Positions 7,606-14,299 of a stretch of DNA of 14,318 nucleotides are shown one piece after another. Position numbers and translations under genes: made by a program. A model generated the notes under the pieces. The model was given only the letters and a program-made list of their open reading frames with translations. It was not told where the DNA came from and did no database searches. Position 1 is the stretch's first letter; each line of letters begins with the position of its first letter. Source of the DNA: an uncultured Lachnoanaerobaculum sp. (GTDB lineage Bacteria; Bacillota; Clostridia; Lachnospirales; Lachnospiraceae); the NCBI GenBank assembly GCA_937925515.1, contig CALALP010000054.1, forward strand, positions 1 to 14,318. Direction: 5' to 3'.

Positions 7606-9273
7606 ATGATTGCAAATCTTACAAATTTTTTTGGCTTTATAGGTGGTATGGGTATGTTCCTATATGGCATGCACATTATGGCAGAGGGTATGCAAAAAGC
7701 TGCTGGTGGAAGACTACAAAAATTCCTTGGAATGATTACAAACAATAGACTTATGGCAGTTTTAATAGGTGCTGTAATTACAGGAATTATACAAAGTTCT
7801 GCTGCTACAACTGTTATGGTAGTCGGTTTTGTAAATGGTGGTATACTTACACTTTCTCAGGCGGCAGGAGTTATAATGGGTGCTAATATAGGTACTACAA
7901 TAACAGCTTGGATTGTATCAATGAATCAGCTTGGAGATGCTATGATTCTTACTACACCTGAGTTTTATGCACCATTAGTAGTAGGCGTCGGAGCATTGGT
8001 TTTAGTATTTTCAATGTCTGAGAAAAGAAAAATGGTGGCAGAAATACTACTTGGATTAGGACTTTTGTTTTTAGGTCTTAAGTATATGTCTAGTTCTATC
8101 AATCCATATACTCAAAATCCTATTTTCTCAGATATATTTGTTGTACTTGGAAAGAATCCTCTACTTGGAATACTTGCAGGTGCTGTCGTTACGGCGGCTA
8201 TTCAAAGTTCATCAGCCTCTGTCGGTATTTTACAAACGCTTTCTATGAGTGGTATTGTAAATATGAGTTCAGCTATATTCATAACTTTAGGTCAGAATAT
8301 AGGTACTTGTATAACAGCACTTCTTTCAAGTATAGGAGGCTCAAGAACAGCCAAAAGAGCAGCAGTAATTCACCTTTTATTTAATGTAATCGGAGCAATA
8401 GTATTTGGAATTTTAGGCTTTGTCTATTTTAGTTTTGATAGAAAAATGGCACTTAGTAGCATGAGTTCAGTAGAAATCTCAATATTTCACACATTATTTA
8501 ATGCTACAATGACAATTCTACTATTTCCTTTTGCTGAGGTTCTTGTAAAATTATCAGGACTAATTGTAAAAGAAGATAAGAAGTCGGCTAAGGCTAAGGA
8601 AGATGAAGAAGAGGTTACATTAAAGCACTTAGATATCAGAATCTTTAGTTCTCCTGCACTTGCACTTGAAACAGTTTCAATGGAAGTCGTTCACATGGGA
8701 GAAATAGCATTTGAAAATGTAAATCGTGCAATAGACGCAGTAATTTCAGGTTCAGAGGAATCAGTACAAAAAGTACTTAAGGCTGAAAAAACTATAAATA
8801 AGATACAGGAGATTCTTACAGAATATATAATTAAACTTGATAATCAAGTGTTAAATGAACATCAAAAATTAGTTTTAAATGATTTATTTTACACTGTAAG
8901 CGATATTGAACGAATAGGCGACCATGCTGAAAATATAGTTGAAAATGCTGACATTATAAAGAAAAAGAATTTGAAGTTTTCAGAAACTGCAATAAATGAC
9001 TTAAAAGAAATAGCTAGTTATGTTTGTGAATCAGTTTCTTATGCAATAGAGGCAAGAAAGGATATGAGCCTAGAGGCTGTAAGAAAAGTAAATAAAAATG
9101 AAGATATGGTTGACAATATGGAAGATGAACTTAGAGAAAAACATATTGATAGACTTTCAAAAGGACTTTGTCAAACAGAATCAGGAGTCATTTTCCTTGA
9201 TATTGTAAGTAATTTAGAGAGAATTTCAGACCATGCAACAAATATAGCTGGATATGTAACTAAAGAAGTGTAA
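7606..9273 (+). CDS. Na+/phosphate cotransporter, NptA/YjbB type, with C-terminal PhoU-like domain
   Basis: Membrane transporter of 555 aa in the Na/Pi cotransporter (PF02690-type) family. It shows the family's inverted internal repeat: QSSAATT (63-69) with GANIGTT (92-98), and QSSSAS (200-205) with GQNIGT (229-234). The QSS motifs mark the substrate and sodium sites. A hydrophobic region extends to about 322. A charged linker (KEDKKSAKAKEDEEE) then leads to an all-helical PhoU-like domain (about 345-550, with ERIGDHAENI and ERISDHATNI signatures), which likely senses or controls flux in the cytoplasm. The start is ATG 7606, 8 nt after the Shine-Dalgarno AAGGGG (7592-7597). An out-of-frame ATG AAA TGA at 7601-7609 overlaps it. 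Direction of phosphate movement cannot be told from sequence. Confidence 0.92.
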   Translation: MIANLTNFFGFIGGMGMFLYGMHIMAEGMQKAAGGRLQKFLGMITNNRLMAVLIGAVITGIIQSSAATTVMVVGFVNGGILTLSQAAGVIMGANIGTTITAWIVSMNQLGDAMILTTPEFYAPLVVGVGALVLVFSMSEKRKMVAEILLGLGLLFLGLKYMSSSINPYTQNPIFSDIFVVLGKNPLLGILAGAVVTAAIQSSSASVGILQTLSMSGIVNMSSAIFITLGQNIGTCITALLSSIGGSRTAKRAAVIHLLFNVIGAIVFGILGFVYFSFDRKMALSSMSSVEISIFHTLFNATMTILLFPFAEVLVKLSGLIVKEDKKSAKAKEDEEEVTLKHLDIRIFSSPALALETVSMEVVHMGEIAFENVNRAIDAVISGSEESVQKVLKAEKTINKIQEILTEYIIKLDNQVLNEHQKLVLNDLFYTVSDIERIGDHAENIVENADIIKKKNLKFSETAINDLKEIASYVCESVSYAIEARKDMSLEAVRKVNKNEDMVDNMEDELREKHIDRLSKGLCQTESGVIFLDIVSNLERISDHATNIAGYVTKEV

Positions 9274-9302
9274 ATAATTTCTAAGGGTAGACGGTGGTTG
9301 AT

Positions 9303-10835
9303 ATGGAAAGTAGAAGTAGAGCCAGAGCTAGAACTGAAAGTACAGTCGTAAGAGGTTCTTCACGAAGACAAGTAACAAATAATTATGATAGCAATAACTA
9401 TTTAAGTGGTGTTTTTACTACTTTGCTTGTGATTATTTTTTTGTTATTTCTTATTTTTTCATATTTTTATAATCAACCGAAAAATGTGTTTTCAAGGTTA
9501 AGTAAACGATTTATTTTAAATAAATACAATGAAATAAGTCAAGTTTTTGGAAGTGGAATTGATAATACAAAGCCCTCAAAAAAGTTTACATTATCAGCTA
9601 AGAGCAGTGATAAAGAAGTTAATGAGTATTTTTCAAACATAGATTTGGCACTTGAAGTTGGAAATGTTAAAAAGCTTGACTTAGTGAATTTTAGATTAAA
9701 CTATATGAATCAATCTTTAGTAGATGTAACAGGAACTTACAAAGACGGTAATATAGGGATTCTAAAAAACTCAAAGGATAAAGAATATTATACCTCTGAT
9801 ATTAATAAGTTTTTCAGTGAGCTTACAGGCGAGAACATAGATGTAAAATCTTATATTAATAAAAATGTTTCAAAGAAAGAAGAAAAAAAGATTTTAATTG
9901 ACTATCTAAATACAGTTTTTTCTGTAATTAGAAAAAACAATGTAAGCTTAAAATCAAATTCAACAGAAATCTTAGATCAAGTTGGAAGTGATTTTAAAGG
10001 TAAGGTCTATACTTTTAAGCCAAGTTCAAAAGATATTGAACAGATGCTTATTAAATTAGCTACAAAGCTAGAATCAGATAAGAAGTTAGTTGATGTTTTA
10101 AAAAGAAGTGGCAAAGACCTAGAGCTTATGACTCTTTTTAGTTATTTACAAACAAGTAGTAAAAGTATAGATGATTTAATAAAAGAACTTGCTGATAACA
10201 TTAAGAGTTACTCTACTGAGATAGGAAGTGCATTAGAGGTCGGAGGTTTTAATTGCCAAATTGGCGTAACTAAAAATAATATACAATTTATTAGAATATC
10301 ATACAATGATTCTAGCAATGGTTTAATGGTTTTAGGTTATGAAACTAAGGAAGATAAATCACAAAAAGAAAGCATTTATTTTTATACTGAGGAAAAAAAT
10401 AAAGAAACAGTTTCACTTACAGAGATTAATGAGAAGTCTAAGAAAAGCTCTAAGGGGAAACTTATGTTTAGCTCAAGTAAAATAAAGTTTGACATTAACT
10501 ATGATTTAGATTCATCAAAAAAATTTACTTTTCTTCCTATCGGTAGCTATGACTTTAGTATTGAGAATAGCAAAACCTCGGCTAATTTAGTCATTTCCAA
10601 AAAAGAAAAAAATCTAACAGACTATGTTCTTACTATGGATAATTTAAATCTTTTTGGAAATGAAATCTCGAGATTAGTTGTAAATATGGAAGAGGAAAAT
10701 GATATAAAACTTACAGCACCTGAAATTGAACCTACAAATATGGATAATTTAAGTTCAGAAAAGTATCGAGGTATACTTGATAGTATAGAACAATATATGA
10801 CTAAAAATATTGATAAACTTTTTGGTCAAGAATAG
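9303..10835 (+). CDS. Unrecognised single-pass membrane protein with large extracytoplasmic domain
   Basis: I do not recognise this family. The protein is about 510 aa. A short Arg/Ser-rich N-terminus (SRSRARAR) precedes one hydrophobic helix (roughly 35-56) and then about 450 mostly polar, Lys/Ser/Asn-rich residues with almost no cysteine. By the positive-inside rule the N-terminus is cytoplasmic and the rest lies outside. There is no lipobox, no cleavable signal and no enzymatic motif that I can see. The C-terminal third looks beta-rich with alternating polar and hydrophobic residues, which suggests a lipoprotein-like binding or assembly role; this is speculation. The start is uncertain: ATG 9303 has GGTGG (9293-9297) 5 nt upstream, while in-frame GTG 9294 (adding MVD) has AAGGG (9283-9287). 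It is the last gene before the gapA promoter. Confidence 0.8.
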   Translation: MESRSRARARTESTVVRGSSRRQVTNNYDSNNYLSGVFTTLLVIIFLLFLIFSYFYNQPKNVFSRLSKRFILNKYNEISQVFGSGIDNTKPSKKFTLSAKSSDKEVNEYFSNIDLALEVGNVKKLDLVNFRLNYMNQSLVDVTGTYKDGNIGILKNSKDKEYYTSDINKFFSELTGENIDVKSYINKNVSKKEEKKILIDYLNTVFSVIRKNNVSLKSNSTEILDQVGSDFKGKVYTFKPSSKDIEQMLIKLATKLESDKKLVDVLKRSGKDLELMTLFSYLQTSSKSIDDLIKELADNIKSYSTEIGSALEVGGFNCQIGVTKNNIQFIRISYNDSSNGLMVLGYETKEDKSQKESIYFYTEEKNKETVSLTEINEKSKKSSKGKLMFSSSKIKFDINYDLDSSKKFTFLPIGSYDFSIENSKTSANLVISKKEKNLTDYVLTMDNLNLFGNEISRLVVNMEEENDIKLTAPEIEPTNMDNLSSEKYRGILDSIEQYMTKNIDKLFGQE

Positions 10836-10901
10836 TATTTTTTCAGCATAACTTGATAGTTAAATAGTTGTCGAAAAAGATATTTTTTTAATAAGTTTCT
10901 A

Positions 10902-10930
10902 TTGCTTTTTTCTATATATTTTTGTACAAT
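10902..10930 (+). promoter_or_regulatory. sigma-A-type promoter for gapA
   Basis: TTGCTT (10902-10907) and TACAAT (10925-10930) are spaced by 17 bp in T-rich DNA, matching four of six and five of six consensus bases. Transcription should begin near 10937, giving a leader of about 100 nt before the gapA ATG. It is the only convincing promoter in the 200-bp gap 10836-11035. I see no clear intrinsic terminator for the upstream genes in that gap, so some readthrough into gapA is possible. Confidence 0.65.
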
Positions 10931-10948
10931 ACTATTGGAAACAAAGCA

Positions 10949-11022
10949 ACTAGATATAAGCTAGTAGTTTAGGTTTTAGAGCTATACTGTTATTTAGGGG
11001 AAAACCCATAACATTATTTTTT
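10949..11022 (+). promoter_or_regulatory. Structured gapA leader with terminator-like hairpin (candidate attenuator)
   Basis: A small hairpin ACTAG (10949-10953)/CTAGT (10961-10965) is followed by a larger one. TGTTAT (10988-10993) and GGG (10997-10999) pair with CCC (11005-11007) and ATAACA (11008-11013), with a TTA bulge and a GAAAA loop. TTATTTTTT (11014-11022) follows at once, the arrangement of an intrinsic terminator, and ends next to the ribosome site AGGAGGG (11023-11029). An alternative stem GGTTTT (10972-10977)/AAAACC (11001-11006) uses the same 3' bases and would exclude the terminator. Both structures are read from the sequence; regulation by switching between them is inferred. 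No known riboswitch or T-box motif was recognised. Confidence 0.45.
10973..11005 (+). other. Type II-A CRISPR-repeat-like sequence, single copy
   Basis: The first 19 bases, GTTTTAGAGCTATACTGTT (10973-10991), match the 5' part of the well-known Streptococcus pyogenes type II-A repeat at 18 of 19 positions, and the unit ends in AAAAC as those repeats do. The middle differs and the total is 33 rather than 36 nt. Only one copy is present and no cas gene is in the window, so this is not an array. It may be coincidence, a relic, or a crRNA-like part of the gapA leader. The match is from memory of the repeat, not a search. Confidence 0.3.
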
Positions 11023-11035
11023 AGGAGGGACTAGA

Positions 11036-12067
11036 ATGTCAGTAAAAGTAGCGATTAATGGTTTTGGACGTATTGGACGTCTTGCATTTAGACAAATGTT
11101 TGAGGCAGAGGGCTATGAAGTAGTAGCAATCAATGACCTTACAGATCCTAAGATGCTTGCACATCTTTTAAAATATGATACAGCACAGGGAGGATTTAGT
11201 GGACGTTTTGGTGAAGGACTTCATAGTGTTGAGGTAGGTGAAGATTCTATCACAGTTGACGGAAAGAAGATTACCATATACAAAGAGGCTGACGCATCTA
11301 AATTACCTTGGGGAGAGATTGGTGTAGATGTTGTACTTGAGTGTACAGGTTTCTATGTATCAAAGGCTAAATCTCAAGCACATATTGATGCAGGTGCAAA
11401 GAAAGTTGTTATATCAGCTCCGGCAGGTAATGACCTCCCTACAATAGTATTTGGTGTAAACCAAGATACACTTAAGGCTGATGATGTGATTATTTCAGCA
11501 GCATCTTGTACAACAAACTGTTTAGCACCTATGGCTAAGGCACTTAATGATTTTGCACCTATTCAATCAGGTATTATGAGTACAATTCATGCATATACAG
11601 GCGATCAGATGATTCTTGACGGACCTCATAGAAAGGGCGATTTAAGAAGAGCAAGAGCAGGTGCTGCAAATATCGTTCCTAACTCAACAGGTGCAGCTAA
11701 GGCTATCGGTCTTGTTATTCCTGAGCTTAACGGAAAGCTTATCGGTTCAGCACAAAGAGTTCCTGTTCCAACAGGTTCTACAACAATCTTAACAGCAGTT
11801 GTTAAGAAAGCAGGTCTTAATAAAGACGATATTAATGCACACATGAAGAGTGTTGCATCAGCATCTTATGGATATACAGAAGACCAAATCGTTTCTTCAG
11901 ATGTTATCGGAATGAAATTCGGTTCATTATTTGATGCAACTCAAACAATGGTATCACAGATTGCAGATGATTTATATCAAGTTCAGGTTGTTGCTTGGTA
12001 TGATAATGAAAATTCATATACTTCACAAATGGTAAGAACTATCAAGTATTTTGCAGAACTTAAGTAA
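11036..12067 (+). CDS. gapA: Glyceraldehyde-3-phosphate dehydrogenase, type I
   Basis: Glycolytic enzyme converting glyceraldehyde-3-phosphate, NAD+ and phosphate to 1,3-bisphosphoglycerate. It is 343 aa, slightly longer than the usual 330-340. NAD-binding GFGRIGR (9-15) and acidic D34 in AINDLTD favour NAD over NADP. The catalytic cysteine is C158 in ASCTTNC, with H185 in TIHAYTGDQ. LRRARAGAANIVP (203-215) and the C-terminal WYDNENSYTSQM are standard. The ribosome site AGGAGGG (11023-11029) is strong. Arginine CGT and other favoured codons are more frequent at its 5' end than in the upstream genes, as expected for high expression. It has its own promoter and is followed by a terminator, so it is likely transcribed mainly as a single gene. 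Confidence 0.98.
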   Translation: MSVKVAINGFGRIGRLAFRQMFEAEGYEVVAINDLTDPKMLAHLLKYDTAQGGFSGRFGEGLHSVEVGEDSITVDGKKITIYKEADASKLPWGEIGVDVVLECTGFYVSKAKSQAHIDAGAKKVVISAPAGNDLPTIVFGVNQDTLKADDVIISAASCTTNCLAPMAKALNDFAPIQSGIMSTIHAYTGDQMILDGPHRKGDLRRARAGAANIVPNSTGAAKAIGLVIPELNGKLIGSAQRVPVPTGSTTILTAVVKKAGLNKDDINAHMKSVASASYGYTEDQIVSSDVIGMKFGSLFDATQTMVSQIADDLYQVQVVAWYDNENSYTSQMVRTIKYFAELK

Positions 12068-12096
12068 TAAAAGTAGAGTAGTTCAATTAACATTTT

Positions 12097-12126
12097 AAGA
12101 ACTATTAAGTACTTCGCAGAACTTAA
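12097..12126 (+). pseudogene. Second copy of the gapA 3' tail (30-bp remnant)
   Basis: Bases 12097-12126 repeat gapA 12034-12063 at 27 of 30 positions. In the gapA frame they encode RTIKYFAEL again. The three differences (ATC/ATT, TAT/TAC, TTT/TTC) are all synonymous third positions. Similarity continues weakly through AATAAA but with a one-base deletion that removes the stop. There is no start, ribosome site or longer homology, so it is not a gene. The pattern suggests the end of another gap gene whose body has been lost, directly followed by its terminator. Confidence 0.6.
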
Positions 12127-12138
12127 CAATAAAGAACT

Positions 12139-12174
12139 GAGGAGTCCAGTCTTATGGGCTGGATTCCTTTTTTT
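12139..12174 (+). terminator. Intrinsic terminator after gapA
   Basis: GGAGTCCAG (12141-12149) pairs with CTGGATTCC (12159-12167) as a 9-bp stem with one G-T wobble, extendable by A-T and G-T at its base. The 9-nt loop is followed by seven T (12168-12174). It lies only 20 bp before the pgk start, so pgk transcription must either read through it or start within or before it. Confidence 0.88.
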
Positions 12175-12194
12175 ATAAATGAAAGGAAAATAAT

Positions 12195-13409
12195 ATGTTA
12201 AACAAGAGAACAGTTGATGATTTAAAAGATTTAAAGGGAAAAAAGGTTCTAGTTCGTTGTGATTTTAATGTTCCTCTAAAAGACGGAGTTATACAAAACT
12301 TTAATCGTATTGACGGAGCTATTCCTACTATAAAGAAACTTCTTGACGGTGGAGCAAAGGTTATTTTATGCTCACATTTAGGAAAACCAAAAGGAGAGCC
12401 TGTAAAGGAATTAAGTCTTGCACCTGTTGCACCTGCTTTATCAGAAAGACTTGGAGTTGAAGTTAAATTTGTATCAGATCCTAAGGTTACAGGAGAGGAA
12501 ACAAGAAAGCTTGCAGAAAATCTTAAGGACGGAGAAGTTTTACTTCTTGAAAATACACGTTATAGAGCAGAAGAAACTAAATATGGCAAAGATGAAAAAG
12601 CAGAGGAATATGCTAAGGAATTAGCTAGCTTATGTGATGACGGAATTTTTGTAAATGATGCTTTTGGTACAGCACATAGAGCACATTGCTCAAATGTAGG
12701 AGTTACTAAGTTCTGTAAGGAGAATGTAGTAGGCTATCTTATGGAAAAAGAAATCAAATTCCTTGGAGAGGCAGTAGAAAATCCTGTAAGACCTTTCGTA
12801 GCAATTCTTGGTGGTGCTAAGGTTTCAGATAAGATTAATGTTATAAATAACCTACTTGATAAGGTTGATACACTTATAATCGGTGGTGGAATGGCATATA
12901 CATTTTTAAAGGCAAAGAAAGAGGAAATAGGAAATTCACTTTGTGAAGAAGATAAGCTTGATTATGCCTTAGAAATGATTGAAAAAGCAAAGCAAAAGAA
13001 TGTTAATTTACTTCTGCCAATAGACCATGTAGAGGGAAAAGAATTTTCAAATGATACAGAAAGAAAAGTTGTTGAAACTATTGATGCCGGATTTTCAGGC
13101 TTTGATATAGGACCTAAGACAATAGAATTATTTAAAAATGCACTAAAAGGTTCTAAAACAGTTGTTTGGAACGGACCTATGGGAGTTTTCGAGTTTGAAA
13201 ACTTTGCAAATGGAACACTTGAGATTTGCCGTGCAGTGGCAGAACTTGAGGGAGCAACCACTGTTATAGGTGGTGGAGATTCTGTAAATGCAGTTAAAAG
13301 ACTTGGTTTTGCAGATAAGATGACTCATATTTCAACAGGTGGTGGAGCAAGCCTTGAATTCTTAGAGGGTAAGGAATTACCGGGAGTTGCAGCAGCTCAA
13401 AATAAATAA
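12195..13409 (+). CDS. pgk: Phosphoglycerate kinase
   Basis: Transfers phosphate from 1,3-bisphosphoglycerate to ADP, the first ATP-yielding step of glycolysis. It is 404 aa, slightly above the usual 390-400. The signature RCDFNVPL (21-28), substrate loop HLGKPKG (61-67), NDAFGTAHRAH, GGAKVSDKI, the nucleotide-side GPMGVFE and the C-terminal GGGDSVNA and STGGGASLEFLEG are all present. NFNRID (35-40) replaces the more common TDDTRI-type sequence, but the arginine is kept. The Shine-Dalgarno AAAGGA (12182-12187) is 7 nt before ATG. It is followed 20 bp later by tpiA, so the two are probably co-transcribed. I find no clear promoter of its own downstream of the gapA terminator. Confidence 0.98.
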   Translation: MLNKRTVDDLKDLKGKKVLVRCDFNVPLKDGVIQNFNRIDGAIPTIKKLLDGGAKVILCSHLGKPKGEPVKELSLAPVAPALSERLGVEVKFVSDPKVTGEETRKLAENLKDGEVLLLENTRYRAEETKYGKDEKAEEYAKELASLCDDGIFVNDAFGTAHRAHCSNVGVTKFCKENVVGYLMEKEIKFLGEAVENPVRPFVAILGGAKVSDKINVINNLLDKVDTLIIGGGMAYTFLKAKKEEIGNSLCEEDKLDYALEMIEKAKQKNVNLLLPIDHVEGKEFSNDTERKVVETIDAGFSGFDIGPKTIELFKNALKGSKTVVWNGPMGVFEFENFANGTLEICRAVAELEGATTVIGGGDSVNAVKRLGFADKMTHISTGGGASLEFLEGKELPGVAAAQNK

Positions 13410-13429
13410 AACTTGAAAGAGGGAAAGAA

Positions 13430-14176
13430 ATGAGAAGAAAGATAGTAGCAGGCAACTGGAAGATGAATAAAACACCTTCACAAGCAGTTGCACTTGTAAA
13501 TGAATTAAAGCCTTTAGTAGATAATAAGGAAGTTGATGTTGTATTTTGTGTACCTGCAATAGATTTAATCCCTGTTTTAGACGCAGTTAAGGGAAGTAAT
13601 ATTGAAGTAGGTGCTGAAAATATGTATTTTGAAGATGCAGGAGCTTATACAGGAGAGATTGCACCTAATATGCTTACTGATATAGGAGTAAAGTATGTTA
13701 TAGTCGGACATTCAGAAAGAAGAGAATATTTTGCTGAAACCGATGAAACAGTAAATAAAAAGGTTTTAAAGGCATTTGAAGTAGGCATAACTCCAATAGT
13801 ATGTTGTGGCGAAACTCTTACTCAAAGAGAGCAGGGCATTACAATAGATTGGGTAAGAATGCAGATAAAGATTGCATTTAGAAATGTAAATGCAGACAAT
13901 GCAAAGAAAGCAGTAATTGCTTATGAGCCAATTTGGGCAATAGGAACAGGAGTTACAGCAACTACAGAGCAAGCACAGGAAGTATGCAAGGCAATTCGTG
14001 ATTGTATAGCTGAGATTTATGATACTGATACTGCAAATGCAATCCGTATTCAATATGGTGGTTCAGTTAATGCTAAAAATGCAGCTGAGTTATTTGCTCA
14101 ACCTGATATTGACGGTGGCTTAGTGGGTGGAGCAAGCCTTAAGGCTGAATTTGGAAATATAGTAAATTATAAGTAA
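13430..14176 (+). CDS. tpiA: Triosephosphate isomerase
   Basis: Interconverts dihydroxyacetone phosphate and glyceraldehyde-3-phosphate. It is 248 aa, the normal TIM-barrel length. Catalytic residues are visible: K11 in GNWKMN, H94 in VGHSERR and E166 in AYEPIWAIGTG, which starts the mobile loop 6. The phosphate-binding YGGSVN (209-214) and GGLVGGASL (229-237) are intact, so the enzyme should be active. The ribosome site AGAGGG (13418-13423) precedes ATG. In many Firmicutes gpmI and eno follow in the same operon; here a mobile-element-like sequence begins 8 bp after the stop. Confidence 0.98.
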   Translation: MRRKIVAGNWKMNKTPSQAVALVNELKPLVDNKEVDVVFCVPAIDLIPVLDAVKGSNIEVGAENMYFEDAGAYTGEIAPNMLTDIGVKYVIVGHSERREYFAETDETVNKKVLKAFEVGITPIVCCGETLTQREQGITIDWVRMQIKIAFRNVNADNAKKAVIAYEPIWAIGTGVTATTEQAQEVCKAIRDCIAEIYDTDTANAIRIQYGGSVNAKNAAELFAQPDIDGGLVGGASLKAEFGNIVNYK

Positions 14177-14183
14177 AATTTAA

Positions 14184-14267
14184 GGGGCTGTTGTAAAATA
14201 TCTATCTATGACGGTGTCGCAAAATGGCTATCCATATGAGGGTGTCGCGAAATAGGTATCCATATAT
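14184..14267. repeat. Three degenerate ~26-28 bp direct repeats
   Basis: Units start near 14185, 14212 and 14240. The last two share GGTGTCGC, an AAAT core and TATCCATAT, and are exactly 28 bp apart. The first is more diverged (TGTTGTAAAAT, then CTATCTATG) with about 26-bp spacing. Repeats of this kind near an element end could be transposase-binding sites; this is inference. Confidence 0.6.
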
Positions 14268-14299
14268 ATCTTGTCCCCCTGCGGGGGACAAGATATATA
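14263..14299. repeat. Perfect 17-bp inverted repeat with 3-base loop
   Basis: TATATCTTGTCCCCC (within 14263-14279) pairs without mismatch with GGGGGACAAGATATA (within 14283-14299) around a TGC loop, giving 17 bp in all. No T-run follows on either strand, so it is not a standard intrinsic terminator. It could still slow transcription coming out of tpiA, or block translation into a mobile element. A perfect TATAAT (14296-14301) overlaps its right edge, with TTGTCC at 14271-14276 as a possible, widely spaced -35. Confidence 0.75.

Noticed and set aside
10874..10887. AAAAA-GATA-TTTTT hairpin as terminator of the upstream operon
   Set aside because: Pure A-T 5-bp stem is too weak; TCAAG/CTTGA (10826-10830/10852-10856) is also short with a long loop.
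10935..10964. Leader peptide in the gapA 5' region (TTG GAA ACA ... TAG)
   Set aside because: No ribosome site, non-ATG start essentially at the expected transcript 5' end, and no run of regulatory codons.
10973..11005. A CRISPR array
   Set aside because: Only one repeat-like unit, no second copy and no cas genes; kept only as a CRISPR-repeat-like sequence.
10937..11022. T-box or other known riboswitch before gapA
   Set aside because: No T-box sequence or other conserved riboswitch core could be recognised by eye.
12962..14053. Several - strand open frames across pgk and tpiA
   Set aside because: All lie antisense to intact glycolytic genes and have compositions typical of shadow frames (Ser/Cys/Tyr-rich).
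14263..14299. Palindrome as the tpiA intrinsic terminator
   Set aside because: Very stable stem but no T-run after it on either strand.
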